A DNA stretch of 64,000 nucleotides from Aphelenchoides besseyi (Eukaryota > Nematoda > Chromadorea > Rhabditida > Aphelenchoididae). The notes below the pieces were generated by a model. The model was given only the letters and a program-made list of their open reading frames with translations. It was not told the DNA's origin and did no database searches. This document shows positions 9,654-21,330 of this stretch, piece after piece; positions within the stretch are counted from its first letter, which is position 1; the number at the start of each line of letters is the position of its first letter. Made by a program: the position numbers and the translations under genes. The DNA is taken from positions 15,314,001-15,378,000 of the forward strand of contig JAMPIQ010000001.1 in the NCBI GenBank assembly GCA_024699855.1, given 5' to 3'.

Positions 9654-11082
9654 ATGAGGTTACTGATTTTGTTCGTTACGTTGACATTTGGCACGGTGCT
9701 CGCTGTGCCCTCTCGTCCATTCAATACCCCGCACGAAAACCGCACGTTGATCGTGATGGTCGCTCCATCAATTTGGTCGGTTTGACTGCTCAATCGAATT
9801 CCTTATACTAGTGTTTTAGGGACGAACACTACAGAGAAGACTTCTTCGACATCATCAACTTTCAATTGGATTTGGCGAAAACAATTCACGGTAAGTATTA
9901 GAATTCAATTTGCAGTCCATTTTCGTTCAGAACACGAGAACGTCGTTATGATTGCCGACAAACACACGATGCCATTTTTGGATGGACGAGTGAAATCAAT
10001 GAGTGAGAAACGACTGCCTTACGATTCACTTATTGAAACCAATTTCTACGATCCGAACGTTCACGACTACGCTCCGATGGGTGCAAAGAGTTTTGTCAAA
10101 TTTGTCTATCGGTAATCGACGGGCATTCGTTTTGATTACTCGGCTCTTTAGAACTTCCGAATACGCGGATTTAAATGCCAAACAAGTGGACGATGGAATG
10201 AACGATTTTCTCATGGAGAATCATATTCGAGTTGACAAACGAGAACCCGAAATGGCGCTCTCGGCTCGTGACATCGTGGATAACGGAATCAACAAGGCGA
10301 TAATCTCGAAAGTAAGTTCGATTGGTTTCTTTTACAATGCAGATTGAACGGAAGTTGAATGTTTAATTTGTTCTTTTCAGTCAGTAATCAGATTGAACGA
10401 CGGGAAAGTTCCCGATTGGGCGGTGATGGCAAAGCTGCTGAACGCGTTCAAAAAAGTTATTTTTTGCTTATCGTTTTTCAGATCCTCGGTATTCTTACAA
10501 CCACTCGGATTTTCAGGTCGTTGCGATCTCACATCCCGAAAGACATCAATCTTCGCGCTTCGACGATCTTTTGGCTTTCATTGACGAGGACGTAAGAACA
10601 AGCGTCGGATTTCGAATTCATTTTCGGTCTTCAGATTCTCGCTGTTTCTGCACTGAACGAAAAAGAACGTGCAACAGTTGAATCGGAGTTGTTTCTGAAG
10701 TTCAGATCGGAAGTGATGCTCGTCGATTTACCGGCCAGCGGGACGTTGCGTGAGGGAACATGTGGGATCTACACGGCCGCGTTAATAACAAACAAGTGGG
10801 TTCCAGTTAAATGGTCAGTCGAATTCAAAGTTTAGATTCGTTTATCTGCCCGTATACGGAAGTGATCCCAACAATTGGGCTTATGGTTTCTCGACAATGT
10901 TGGACAAAATGGTGTTGCACATGATCGAAGCCAACACAAGAAAGAAAGTGGTACCAATCAGTGTGCCACGAGCTTTCTGTCGAAGGGGTTTGTCCTTGAA
11001 GTCGATAGCGTGGACGGTGAGAGGCCATTCGGCAGATCAAATCATAAGCATTCCAAGACGTCGATTTGCGGCGTTTACTTAA
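9654..11082 (+). CDS. Secreted agmatine-deiminase/PAD_porph-fold protein lacking catalytic residues
   Basis: Starts MRLLILFVTLTFGTVLAVPS, a clear signal peptide. The body follows the agmatine deiminase (guanidino-modifying) pattern: MVAPSIW-DEHYREDFFDI, VVMIADKHTMPFLDGRV, a 'DIWxRDxxPx'-like NVHDYAPMG, RFDDLLAFIDEDILAV, YTAALITNKFVYLPVYGSDP and a C-terminal KKVVPISV segment. Where active enzymes have DGHxD, this one reads SSRFDDLLAF. Where they carry the nucleophile in GGGxIHCxTxQ, it reads GLSLKSIAWTVRG, with Trp in place of Cys. So a pseudoenzyme is inferred. About eight exons; most junctions are in phase (for example TG|gtcggt at about 9774). The junction near 10450 needs one more A in an A-run, a frameshift or sequence error. 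AATAAA follows at about 11113. Fold assignment is by pattern only. Confidence 0.5.
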
Positions 11083-11707
11083 AATTTGTTTTTTGTTGTA
11101 CAGATTTGTAAATAATAAAGAATTGAGTTTACTTCATTGTTCATATGTTCACTTTCAAGCGTTGTCTTTCCTCTGGTTGTCTTCGGAATCCAATAAATCC
11201 GAAACAAATTTGCAACTTCTGTTTTCGAATCAACTTGTCAATCAACGATCCGACTTTTCACATTAACGATGCGGGTGGTCGAATAGAGAGAACGCAACAA
11301 ATGGGGCCAAAGCGAGCGGTTAACTTGCGCGATGTTTTCAAACGTTCGATTTGCATAAAAAACGCTCGCAATCAATCCAACGGCATGTTCCAACGCGCTC
11401 GGCGGTTGTCTCAAGACCACACGCTCACTGTTGACAAATGACTTGCTCTTTCTTCGACCGCTTTCCTCGTAAATTTGGTCCGAATTCCGCCGCTTCTGTT
11501 GATTGAGTACTCAATTTGCGTCTGTCCAATTGACCGTAGAAGCGAGAATCTACGGTCGTGTCGACAACACGAAGAAATGGCTTCGCTCAAATTTGACGCC
11601 CTTGAAATTGACATCTCCGATTGGTGGAGAGAACAACAGTAAGCGCTGTTACATGGGGAATCGGTAAAAGCGACCAAATTTATTGACATCCAAACGCAAG
11701 AGATCTT
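11083..11707. other. Convergent 3' intergenic region
   Basis: About 620 bp between the 3' ends of the deiminase-like gene (+) and mab-3 (-). Only short frames with no family features; nothing else recognised. Confidence 0.4.
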
Positions 11708-12648
11708 TCAGTTTTGTTTTGCACCAGCGGCCATAAGAAGAAGTTGACGAAGAAAGTCGGCTGAGACGGGAATCACGTCAGACGGCCGTTGATTCATGAG
11801 CAGCCAGTCGGTGGCAAAAGAAGTGAACGAAACAATCGGCGGTGGTGGAAGCGGAGTGAAAAGTTGCGGTTGAACTGCGGGAACAAGCTGCGAACTAAAA
11901 GAATTGATCAGTTAGTTAAGAAGACCACTCAACTTACCATTCTGCTTCTTCAGGAGTCAGATTTAAGTCCAAAGATCGTCGAACTTTTTCCTCCGTTTCA
12001 TCGACCAATTGCTGCGCCTTCCGAGCTTTCTGTTGATCCCGACGCAATTTAATTTGTTTGGCCATCAGTTGACGTCGTTTCTCCACCAATTTGCACTAAA
12101 ACTATTCTGTAAATGAAATGAAGTGTTCGACGTCTCACATAATGACAATCACAGTTCAGAAACGGGCAGTTCGATTGCTTATGGCCGCGCAACGATTGTT
12201 TCTCGCCATGAGCGGAACATCGAGCTGAAACCCGAGAATTTGAATCTGAAGTTTAAGTAGCAATCCCACCGCATTTTGGATCCCGAACTTTGTGCCCGGA
12301 CGTGCTCTTTTGGTTGTTCGAATCTCGACGTCGTGGATTCAGTTCATTGTTCAATTGGCGTCGCTGTTCGACCATCAAACATAGTTGGCATGAACAGTTG
12401 GCATAACTGAATGACATCGATGTTGTAGCTACCGATCAAGAGGGAAACATACCGACAATGTGGTTTGTGGCCTTTGCGCGGGTATTCCAATCGATGATTC
12501 AAACAACGTTGACAAAGATAGCGCTTTTGTTGGTCATCAGACGACGAAACCGACGGAGCAGCGGGAGTAAACGCAATCACGTCGATATCCGAGTCGGAAT
12601 CTGAAATCGTTTTGTACTCGAAGCTTCTCGCCAACTCGACTCACCCAT
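11708..12648 (-). CDS. mab-3: MAB-3-like transcription factor with two DM domains
   Basis: Doublesex/MAB-3 (DMRT) regulators control male-specific development by minor-groove binding. Exons (descending): 12645-12648 (ATGG), 12453-12600, 12270-12406, 12139-12224, about 11940-12096, 11708-11899; all phases fit. First DM domain: CQRCLNHRLEYPRKGHKPHC, then RYANCSCQLCLMVEQRRQLN. Second DM domain: DPKCARCSAHG, SLRGHKQSNCPFLNCDCHYC, KLVEKRRQLMAKQIKLRRDQ. Both keep the zinc-binding Cys/His set. Two DM domains in tandem with this spacing are the signature of nematode MAB-3. The C-terminal exon is Pro-rich (LFTPLPPPPIV). Residues before the first DM domain are acidic and short. Nothing looks broken. 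This gene is the best marker that the window is nematode. Confidence 0.93.
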
Positions 12649-13544
12649 TCGGTTAAGCGGTAAAAACGTAATGAACTTCCTCAAAGCACGTTCTCACTTT
12701 CAATCTCCGCCCTTTTAAAGACCACACAACGCGCTCCGAATGGCAACTTATTTCGAGCACGCGATCCCGAACAAAAAGTCTGAGGTGCCGTGTTTCGAAA
12801 TGGACGACCGAAATTGCGGTGTTCTCCTACAAAAAATACGACCGCCACGCCCTTTGAAGACCGTCTTCGGATCCCAACGGTTTTCACGGTACGAAAGACG
12901 GCAACTAACAACTCGAAGGGCAGATGTTCAATCGACGCGTGTGGTCGTCATGATTAACGAGTTCGGATAGACACAAGCAAGAAGTTTTAATCGAACCCAT
13001 GAAACGTGGAAATTAATAAAATTGCAAAGGTCGGAAAACAGAAAGACAGCTGGAAGGGGCGAACGATTTTCGTTTGTTTTGCTCCGCCACTTGGGTGGTC
13101 CGTTTTCTCTGCACGCTCGACGTCCGCAGTCGTTTTTTCTTTATGACATTTGCGCACAATGTTTCGGTTCAGCGTCGACACGCCGCGTTCTCTCTAGTTG
13201 CATGATACTCGAGATGTTTTTTCGAACAATTGATTACTGAGCGAACGTCTCGACGCGACGAACAGACGTACGCCGAGCCCTTCCAACATGATCGGAACCG
13301 ACAAAACGTTCGGGAAAAGTTGCGAAAAAGAATCCAATTGACGTGAATTGACAGCTGTTTCTACTTTCGACTTGTTGTGTACAGTAAGTTTCGACTGCGT
13401 GTTCTCTCGAAGCTTAATATCGACGAACTCACAAGGCGACCACCCACGTTGATAAGAAAAAACGTCTGTCTTTTCATTCTGCGAAGTCGATTGCAACAAA
13501 ATCGTCGTGTGTGGTCGTTTTGATAACAAACGGTTTTTTATTTT
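12649..13544. other. Upstream region of mab-3
   Basis: About 900 bp between the mab-3 start and the 3' end of the next minus-strand gene. It probably carries mab-3 regulatory sequence. No RNA gene, repeat or convincing exon was found on either strand. Confidence 0.35.
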
Positions 13545-14136
13545 TCAAGATTTCATCGATAAAATTCGCTTCTTCAAATCGACCAGTCGATCTTTGGTGT
13601 CGAGTTGAAGACCGTCGATGTTGTGAAGGACACGAGAACGAGCATCCAAAAAGCTTTCCAATTCAAGGTTTATATCAGTGCGTAGAATCAGACAAATAGA
13701 ATTTGCCTCAACAACAAAACGATTCGCAGTCAATAAACGCGAAAGGTTCGGATCGTTGACGTGCGATTGGTCGATCGAACTTCGAACGCAATGCATTAGG
13801 CTTTTGATTTCTTCGTTCAACTCCACGATCAACGGCCAAACAGCGTCCCAAAATGGAAACGATTAGCCGGACATTGGAAACGAACTCACTTGGTAACTTT
13901 GAAGCAACAAACGTGCACTTTGATGTGTTTCGACGGATTCCGTTTGAGCGAAGATCTTTTGCACGCTTTCGAATGTCGATTTCAACTGAAAATCACGATA
14001 AATGAACGGAAAGCGAAGAGACCTGTCGATGAAGACGATCACAAAGAACCGAGAAAACATCGTTGGCTTCATCGTCCGAATAGTCGGGAGCAAATTCGGT
14101 CGGAGGTCTCTGACGTAGCGAAGGAATTGCTGACAT
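13545..14136 (-). CDS. Unrecognised small helical (coiled-coil) protein
   Basis: Three exons read in phase: from ATG 14136 (MSAIPSLRQRPPTEFAPDYS, acidic SDDEAND next), a middle exon around 13890-13988 (LKSTFESVQKIFAQTESVET) and a last exon to 13545 (ESFLDARSRVLHNIDGLQLD, KDRLVDLKKRIL). The product is about 165 residues, almost all helical with heptad-like leucines, and has no signal peptide or membrane segment. It could be a subunit of a tethering, SNARE-associated or cytoskeletal complex, but I do not recognise the family. In-frame codons continue upstream to 14301, so the start is a choice. A polyadenylation signal lies just past the stop. It shares a 455-bp divergent promoter region with OST48. 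Confidence 0.5.
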
Positions 14137-14591
14137 TCTTCGGACTGACAAACCGAAATCAACGCAAAAGAGATATCCGATCGAACTCTTGTTGACGACG
14201 CCCGAATTTGCGTGTCGACGTGAAATCGGCGCTCTTTTCTTCTTCACAAGAATCCTGTCCGGTTTCCAGCTTCTACGGGACTTTGATCGAAAATTAATCA
14301 CAAAAAATTTGCTAGACAGATCTGTCCGTACAAGTTTCTGACTTCAATTCACCATCAACATTGTTCATAAGTTTCATTGCACCTTTAAACTCATAAACCA
14401 AAAGAAACAGAAATAGCTTTGGGAAAGATCAGCAACTCGACTGGAAATCGATGAACTGAACGTTTTGTTCACCCTACGGTTTGGCGTCTGACGGTTTTTG
14501 GTTGTCAACGTGGCCGCGCTGCTGACGACTTTCTGCCGAATCAGCACTGAACACAGTTATTGGAGTTTAATCCATAGTCCTTTTCAGTGAG
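14137..14591. other. Bidirectional promoter region
   Basis: 455 bp between the coiled-coil gene (-) and OST48 (+). No exon with supported splice sites. CTTTTCAG immediately before the OST48 ATG (14580-14587) would suit a trans-splice acceptor. Confidence 0.4.
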
Positions 14592-16132
14592 ATGAGATCC
14601 TTGTTTCTGCTCTTCGTGATCACGCAGTTAACAGTCGCCGCTCAGAATCGAATTCTTCTGCTCGTCGATAATTCGAATATCGAGAAAACCCACTCGTTGT
14701 TTTTGAAGTCGTTGCGCGATCGTAACTATCAGCTCACAGTCAAATCGGCCGATGATTCGACTTTGACGTTGAGTAAATTTGGAGAGTTTCTCTACGACCA
14801 TGTAATTATCTTTGCTCCAAAAGTCGAGGGTAAGTGATTTTTTCGAGATTCTTTAGTGACTGGTTTTCAGAATTTGGGGGTTCCATCAGTCCTGAGGAGT
14901 TAGGACGTTTCGTCGACGAGGGTGGGAACGTTTTGGTGGCTGCGGACTCATCTATTGGTGAAGCAATTCGTGACTTTGCTACAGAGGTTGGCTTTGAGTT
15001 CGGAAGCGATGGAACGGCCGTCATCGATCATCACAATTTCGATTCGCGTTTGGACGACGGCAAACACACGACGATCGTTGTGCCGTCAAGTCAATTAACA
15101 AGTGCCGAGTTGATTGTTGGTAAGAAGTCGACGATCGGTCCAATTTTGTATCAAGGAGTTGCGTTGTCATTCAACGACGAAAACCCTCTGCGACTCACAA
15201 TCGTCAACGCCGGAACAACCGCTTACGCTTTTAAACCAACCAGTCCGATTGATGAGGTTAGAACAGAATTTGAACTTTGATTTACGAGTTAATTTTCAGT
15301 ATCCACAAGCAATTGGCAAGTCAACAACGCTCATTGGAGCTCTTCAAGCTCGAAACAACGCTCGTGTTGTTCTTTGCGGATCATTGAAATTCTTCTCGGA
15401 CGAATTCATCAACCATCAAGTCCAAACAGCTACCGGGTAAGCAGTCAGTCGAGAAAATGAAGTAAATCAAGTTTTCAGAACTTCGAAGAGCGGCAACGGT
15501 GAATTGGCGACCGCAATCAGCAAGTGGGTTCTCAAAGAAACGGGTGTTCTTCGAGTGAGTGGAGTTAAACATCACAAGAAAGGACAAACTGTGCCGCCTC
15601 GTGAGTACACGATCACCGATGATGTTCACTACGAAATTGGAATCGAGGAGTTGAAAGACGGCAAATGGATTCCATTCAACGGCAAAGACGTTCAATTGGA
15701 ATTCGTTCGAATTGATCCGTTCGTGCGAACAACTTTGAAGAACAGTAGTAAGTCTTAAATTAGACAGAGAATTCTGATTTCTGTTGTTTAGATGGCAAAT
15801 TTACTGCCGACTTCCGAATTCCCGATGTCTACGGAGTTTTCAAGTTTCTAGTCGATTATCATCGGATCGGTTACACTCATCTCTTCGACGTTCAACAAGT
15901 GAGTTGACTCCTCAGAAATCAACTCCAATCGCTTTTTCAGGTTTCTGTTCGGCCATTCGAACATACTCAATACGAACGTTTCGTTCACTCGGCCTATCCC
16001 TACTATGTCTCTTCGTTCTCGATGATGATCGGCGTTCTGTTGTTCGCTTTCGTTTTTCTTTACCACAAAGAGTCGACATCGACGGCTCCGGCAACCTCGG
16101 CGTCGACGGCGCAAACTAAGAAGTCAAAGTGA
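14592..16132 (+). CDS. DDOST: Oligosaccharyltransferase 48 kDa subunit (OST48/DDOST)
   Basis: Subunit of the ER complex that transfers the dolichol-linked glycan to Asn in nascent chains. [20 protein letters not shown] is a signal peptide. [20 protein letters not shown] and [18 protein letters not shown] match the OST48 N-terminus; [36 protein letters not shown] and [20 protein letters not shown] follow. The C-terminus carries one membrane span ([20 protein letters not shown]) and a short cytosolic Thr/Ala/Lys tail. About 430 residues, the normal length; six exons, all in phase. The next gene starts 92 bp downstream with no AATAAA between, so the pair looks operonic. Confidence 0.93.
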
Positions 16133-16223
16133 AAGTGCCCTTAGCGTCTCAAAGTGTGTTGATTATTATTGTTTTTGTTTTTAATTTATAGTAAAAGTCG
16201 ACTTGAAGTTTGCTGTCGGGGTT

Positions 16224-16448
16224 ATGGACGAGCCGTTAGTATCAAGCCAAGTGCTGTCGGATTGATTAGATAACGAACAACAGAATTTGCGCGTTTTGTT
16301 CAAATCGCTCAAATATCGTAGAGGACCATTAGAATTCACTTACAACCATCGAATAATTCCGTTCGCACTTTTCGTTGGTCCGGCCATCTGGTGGTCGAAG
16401 AAACCGGAAACGAAGATTATTCTGATATCTATTTTAGTAACCAAATGA
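16224..16448 (+). CDS. Tiny single-pass membrane protein in an operon-like position
   Basis: Two exons, 16224-16238 (MDEPL) and 16284-16448, joined by a 45-bp GT-AG intron in phase. The product is about 60 residues: a basic first part (LFKSLKYRRGP), then TYNHRIIPFALFVGPAIWW as a membrane span, SKKPETK and a hydrophobic end. Size, charge pattern and WW-basic motif resemble small accessory subunits of mitochondrial or ER membrane complexes, but I do not recognise it. It sits 92 bp after OST48 and 200 bp before SAMHD1 on the same strand, as in nematode operons. Confidence 0.55.
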
Positions 16449-16647
16449 TTGTGTGTCAAAGCCGTCAGTGAGTGGTGAAATGTTTGCATTTAGAATCAAA
16501 TTTTTCAATCGGTCACTTTAAAACGAATGCGCCTGTTGATTTCGCGATTTCGCGTCGAAGTTCGCGGTCGTGGGCACTCCGTTGAGATCTCAATTGTGGT
16601 GCTTTTTTCAGTTTTTTTTCGTTTTCAGCTGCTCACTCATTGAAACG

Positions 16648-18679
16648 ATGGTAAAAGATTGGTTGGAGGTGATTACACGTAAACCGAAGGTATGTTCCAA
16701 GAGCTCAGATCAACTTCACAGTCTTTTAAGCGAACTATTGTCGATAAAATTCACGATACAATCTCGTTGTTCGAACCGTTGAATGCTGTCATCGATACGC
16801 GACAATTTCAGCGGCTTCGTGAATTGACTCAAACCGGAGCTGCCAAATGCGTTTTCCCATGTGCTGATCATCGAAGATTCGAGCACAGTCTTGGGTGTGT
16901 TTTCCTGTCGACTGACTGATCGATTGTCCGTTTCAGGGTTTACCACTTGTCGTTGCGATGGGTGTTGGAGTTGCGCAAATCCGAATCGGTTTTTACTTAT
17001 ATTCATACCTTAATTTTATAGTTTCATTTTCAGCCTTCAGAAATCGAATCGAAGATTACTGGCGCCGACGTTCTTTGCGTGGCATTGGCTGGTCTCATTC
17101 ACGATCTTGGTTCGTTAGATTTGGTTGTTCATTTTAGTTGCTTTCTACAGGACATGGACCTTTTTCGCATACATACGATGGGGTCTTTTTGGAGAAAATG
17201 AACACAAACGAACAGTATAAGGTCAGCAATCGATGTCATTCTATGACTCGTAAATGTTTTAGCACGAAAAGGGATCGGAGATGATGTTCGAATATCTCTT
17301 GGCTGAGTACCCGCAAGTCAAAGAGAAACTTATGCAGTATATGACTGAAGAAGATTTGAAGTTTGTTTATGAGATCATCGACCCGCCAAAACCTTTGGTA
17401 TGTGTTGATGAAATGTCTATGACTTTTTGTTTTCAGATTCAGAATGATAAATGGATGCCTAAATATCGACCCAAAGAGAAAGCATTTTTGTTCGACATCG
17501 TTTCAAATCCATGTTGCGGATTGGATGTTGATAAACTTGATTACTTTCTTAGAGATTCGAAAGCGGCGAATGTTGGTATTTCGTTCGAGAAGGTTGGTTT
17601 TAAATCGACGGTTTTCACTAATTTCAAATTACAGACGGCATTAGATCGAATCTGCAATAACATGCGGGTTTGTTACTCGGAGGCCCGAAAGCACAAAGGA
17701 ATTGCATTCGATGAAAAGGTCAGCGACTCGATTGAAATGCGGGTTTCTGTGTTTGGTACAATTGGAACGATTCTTTCTATCAAACACTCAACTGTGAAGT
17801 ATTGGGATTGAGGTTTGTATTTCAGGTCTACATCGAATTAGAGTCGACTTTTACGTGTCGCATTGAACTTCACGCGAAAATCTACCAACACAAAACGACA
17901 TTGGCCTTTCAACATTTGTAAGTGAGGACTTCAAACTGCAAAGACCAGTGATTTCTTTAGGCTTGTTGAAGTTCTTCGTGCTGCTGATCCGTACATCAAG
18001 TTTTACGCTAAAAACGGTAAATGTTATCGAATGAGCACGGCTTTCAAGGACATGTCTGCTTTTTGCCAATTGGACGACCGTGTATTGTACGAAGTGAGTG
18101 ACTCGGTGATTGATCAATGGATTTCCTGTTCAGATTGAACGCAGCGGATTGCCGGAAATGAAGGAAGCGCAACGTCTTTATAAAAATTGGCTTGAGCGTA
18201 AACAACCGCGACTCATCGGAAAGTGGAAGTTCAGAACCGAAGAGAATTACAAGAAAGAAGCAGCCAAAGTCAGCGAGTTCTTGGTTGAAAAGGGCATCTG
18301 TCAAAACGATATTATCTTCCAACAAACTTCCCTTCATCGAGGCTTAGGACTTACAATGCATCCACTTCACAAGGTGGATCTCTACAATTCGAAGCGTCAA
18401 AATCCAGTAACAAAGCAGATGCCTGATGTTAAGGTAATTTTATGATTAAGACTGATCATCGATGTTTGTTTCATATCCAGTCGAGTGCCGGATATTCAGA
18501 GATCTATGTTTATCTTACGAATCCGAAAGACTTTGAAGATGAAAGTTACAACTTCTTGGGCGATTCACTTGACAAGTTTATTGCAACAGAAGTGAGCAAC
18601 TAGCATATTCTTGGCTTTAATTAGTTTGCAGATTGAAAACCAAATCGAAACAAGTGGACCAAATAACAACAACAAATAA
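16648..18679 (+). CDS. SAMHD1: SAMHD1-like dNTP triphosphohydrolase
   Basis: HD-domain enzyme that hydrolyses dNTPs to nucleoside and triphosphate, controlling dNTP pools. Exons join in phase from MVKDWLEVITRKPK. Key motifs: IDTRQFQRLRELTQTG (allosteric/substrate site), DHRRFEHSLG (first metal His), LCVALAGLIHDLGHGPFSHT (HD pair and following His) and CCGLDVDKLDYFLRDS (metal Asp). All catalytic metal ligands are present. The body continues through SEMMFEYLLAEYPQVK and KAFLFDIVSNPCCG to a C-lobe with LHRGLGLTMHPLHKVDLYNS. The product is about 530 residues. The SAM domain of vertebrate SAMHD1 is absent: only ~14 residues precede the core. Third member of the OST48 operon-like group. Confidence 0.92.
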
Positions 18680-19336
18680 GTGCAATGAACCAATTTTTTC
18701 TTCAAATTTTTTGCTTTAGCGCCTTTTAAGTAATAAATGACTGAACACATTTACGTTAAATTTGCTTATCGAAACTTAAAAGAACTGCTTGCTCCTGAAG
18801 TTGATGAGCATTGGGAATGAGAGGGGCATACCAAAAGATTAGTTCGATTCTCATTCCAGTAGGTATTTTTAAAAGCTTGTCAAAGTCATGGAGTTTCCTA
18901 ACAAACCAAAAGGTTAATTGAATAATGTGCAATGAAATTGTTGTGCTGATAGCATTGTAAACATCGAGCGAGAACTTGAAGCATTTCCGAAGAAATCGAT
19001 CAAATGTCTTTGCATTTAGCCACTTTCCAATCATTTCAGTGGATCAACGACTATCGATTTTGTTTCAAAAACAATCAAAAGCGAATTTACAACGAAGACT
19101 AAAAACATTTGATTTGTTTACCTTTAACTCACCAACAAATCGCAAGCAACTACATCGAAGCGGAGGTTTAGAGGGCGAAGAAAAAGAAATTGAGTTCGAA
19201 ACCGCCAGAAATGACCGCGAGTTCATTTTCAAACAAGCTGCCGAAGTGCTCGCAGTTTTGATTGGCGCAGTCGGGGGAAACAACGCCAAAAATATTCGCG
19301 CTGCTTAAATCGGTCAGTTCAGTTGAATTGGAAGTA
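18680..19336. other. Intergenic region
   Basis: About 650 bp after SAMHD1. AATAAATG at about 18732 may be its polyadenylation signal. Open frames on both strands lack family features. It may contain the 5' UTR of the next gene. Confidence 0.35.
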
Positions 19337-20373
19337 ATGGATCCGTTGCCGTGCAAATGCGATTGTTGCTCTGCGAATTCCCATGAGATTGTAAGTGAAA
19401 TTGCATTGCTTCCAGTTTATTTGCTTCTCAGGAGAACCTCAAAAATCGATTAGAGATTTTGGAGCTAAAACTCAAAACTAAAGGTGAGCAAAATTGATGC
19501 AGACGTCGAGAAGTTATGTTGTTTTTATGTCCAAATGTTTGCTTTCATAAATTATTTTTGTTGGATTTTAGATGTAGTGTTGCCTTCAACTCCGAAAGTC
19601 GAAGCAGAGCCGTTGAAACAGTCGACTCCGCTCTTCCAACCCGACGAGCCTACAGCGCAGATGAAAAGTTTGAGTTTGGAAGACGAAACAAAAGAAAACA
19701 GCGGGCTGCAAGGTTTGAATGTAACTCTAGCACCAAAAAGTAATTGACAACAATTTTGCATTTGTATTGACTCGGATTTTTAGCTTCGATGACACCAGAC
19801 GAGAAGTTGGCGAAATTGGAGTTTCTGAAACGCCAAGTGGCGTTTCAACCGCAAAGTAAAAGCCAAACATGTGATAGAACTTATCAGTTTGTTTCAGTGA
19901 ACCCTTTTGCCAACAACACGCCAATGAATGTCAGCAATGAAGTTCTCAACCAACGAATATGGTCGATGCAGCAAACTAATCAGTCAGCAAATTTGTTAAC
20001 GGTTAAAAAACCACAAACTCGAGATTATTCGGAATTGAGTTCTGATACTTCCACTTCTACTGCTTCGCCGCCGCCGAATAAAAACTTTCGACCATCAGCG
20101 CTAAAGTATGTGCTTCGTCAGTTGGTATTTAAGTCTTTTAGTTGGCATCTACCGACAAGATCCAAAACTGAGCCTCGAAATCCGCGTGATCATCCGCGCA
20201 GTTATTCCTATATCTCAACGCCCTTATCATGGGGGACACGTCCCTCTAAATCCGTCGATCAAATGGTCTATAAGATTCTACGTCATCCGGATCATTATAT
20301 CGAAGAGCTCCGAGTGGTCCTGGACGAACCTAAATTCTTCCACCTTTTCGTCAATCGATCTTTTTCTAAGTGA
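19337..20373 (+). CDS. Unrecognised protein with N-terminal Cys cluster, coiled coil and NPF motif
   Basis: Starts MDPLPCKCDCCSANSHEI, then a short coiled coil (ENLKNRLEILELKLK) on a separate exon, then low-complexity Ser/Pro/Glu sequence with NPFANNTPMNV, an NPF motif of the kind EH domains bind. The last part is basic and helical (SVDQMVYKILRHPDHYIEEL, RVVLDEPKFFHLFVNRSFSK) and ends at 20373. I prefer this frame for the last exon because AATAAA follows at about 20397; another frame stays open to 20494. Five or six exons, about 270 residues. No family recognised; the NPF motif would suggest endocytic trafficking, but that is inference. Confidence 0.45.
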
Positions 20374-20523
20374 TTTTGTACATTTAAGGTCTCATCCAAT
20401 AAACGTATGCACACAAGAACCCTTCAAATTAATCGACAGCGAAATAATTGGAGTAAATAGCAAACTTCAGTCGGTTATTGCAAATCAGCAATAGACTTAA
20501 AGTCATTTTACGACCTTTCAACG

Positions 20524-21118
20524 ATGCTTCCGATTTCAATGAAACGTAAAGACACTCAAAAATTTGTGGATCAACTCAAGAAGATCAGAAAGATTTTCGC
20601 CTTCCAAAACGTTCACTACTCACAGTTCCGGGAGGTTTAAGGTCGACGGTAAGATATAACGTCAAGAACCTGTTTATTTGTGGTTTTACAGTGCAAACAA
20701 AAGGCTAAACTGGAAAGTCGCAGTTGCGTAAAAGGAACAAGAAATGGAAGAACAAAAGAATAAGAATGAAGAAAGAACTGCCGCCGTGAAAAAGAAGGTT
20801 GACGACAAGAAGAAAGTCATCAAAGTTCGTAATAAACGTGTCAGAAGTCGAAGGATCAATCGCGAAACGTTGATGCGTGCAAATGCAGAACTCGCAGCTG
20901 AACGTAAATCTGAAGATTGGAAGCCGAAACACGCTCGATCGCTCTCGTACAGTCGAATTGTTTCCTCACATCGACACAACATCATCGTGCGTCAGTTTCG
21001 ATTAGTCATGCCAAAAAGTTGTAAGTTTATTTCTTTTGATTATTGTATTTCGATTGTTTAGGCGTTTGGCTTTGAGACGTCAGATTATGAATACGATTCA
21101 AAATCAAGAAGTTACTAA
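20524..21118 (+). CDS. Unrecognised Lys/Arg-rich protein
   Basis: A first exon from MLPISMKRKDTQKFVDQLKK (20524) may join EQEMEEQKNKNEERTAAVKK at about 20735 in phase, though the acceptor (GTAAAAG) is weak. The well-supported part is 20744-20986, with VRNKRVRSRRINRETLMRAN and ERKSEDWKPKHARSLSYSR. It splices with a GTGCGT donor to 21062-21118 (AFGFETSDYEYDSKSRSY, stop). About 130 residues, highly basic then acidic-aromatic at the end, suggesting a nucleic-acid-associated protein. Starts 150 bp after the previous gene on the same strand, so it could be an operon partner. AATAAA is at about 21221. Confidence 0.35.
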
Positions 21119-21330
21119 CGATCAGTCAGTGATCTTGGGCACCTTCTATCGTAACGCATTCTCAATTGGACTTCCAACATTAAAGAGCCAATCGAATCGA
21201 CGCAACGTCGTTTTTTACATAAATAAACGGATCGCGATTTTCCGAGTCGAAGACGTTTTCTGAATTTCAAACTTTTCTTCAATTTCCCATTTTGTTTGTC
21301 GACTTCAACTCATTCGTTTCCTTCCAAATA

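Noticed and set aside
11238..11689. Short minus-strand frames after the deiminase-like gene
   Set aside because: No motif, and they lie in a convergent 3' region; the mab-3 stop at 11708 closes the neighbouring gene before them.
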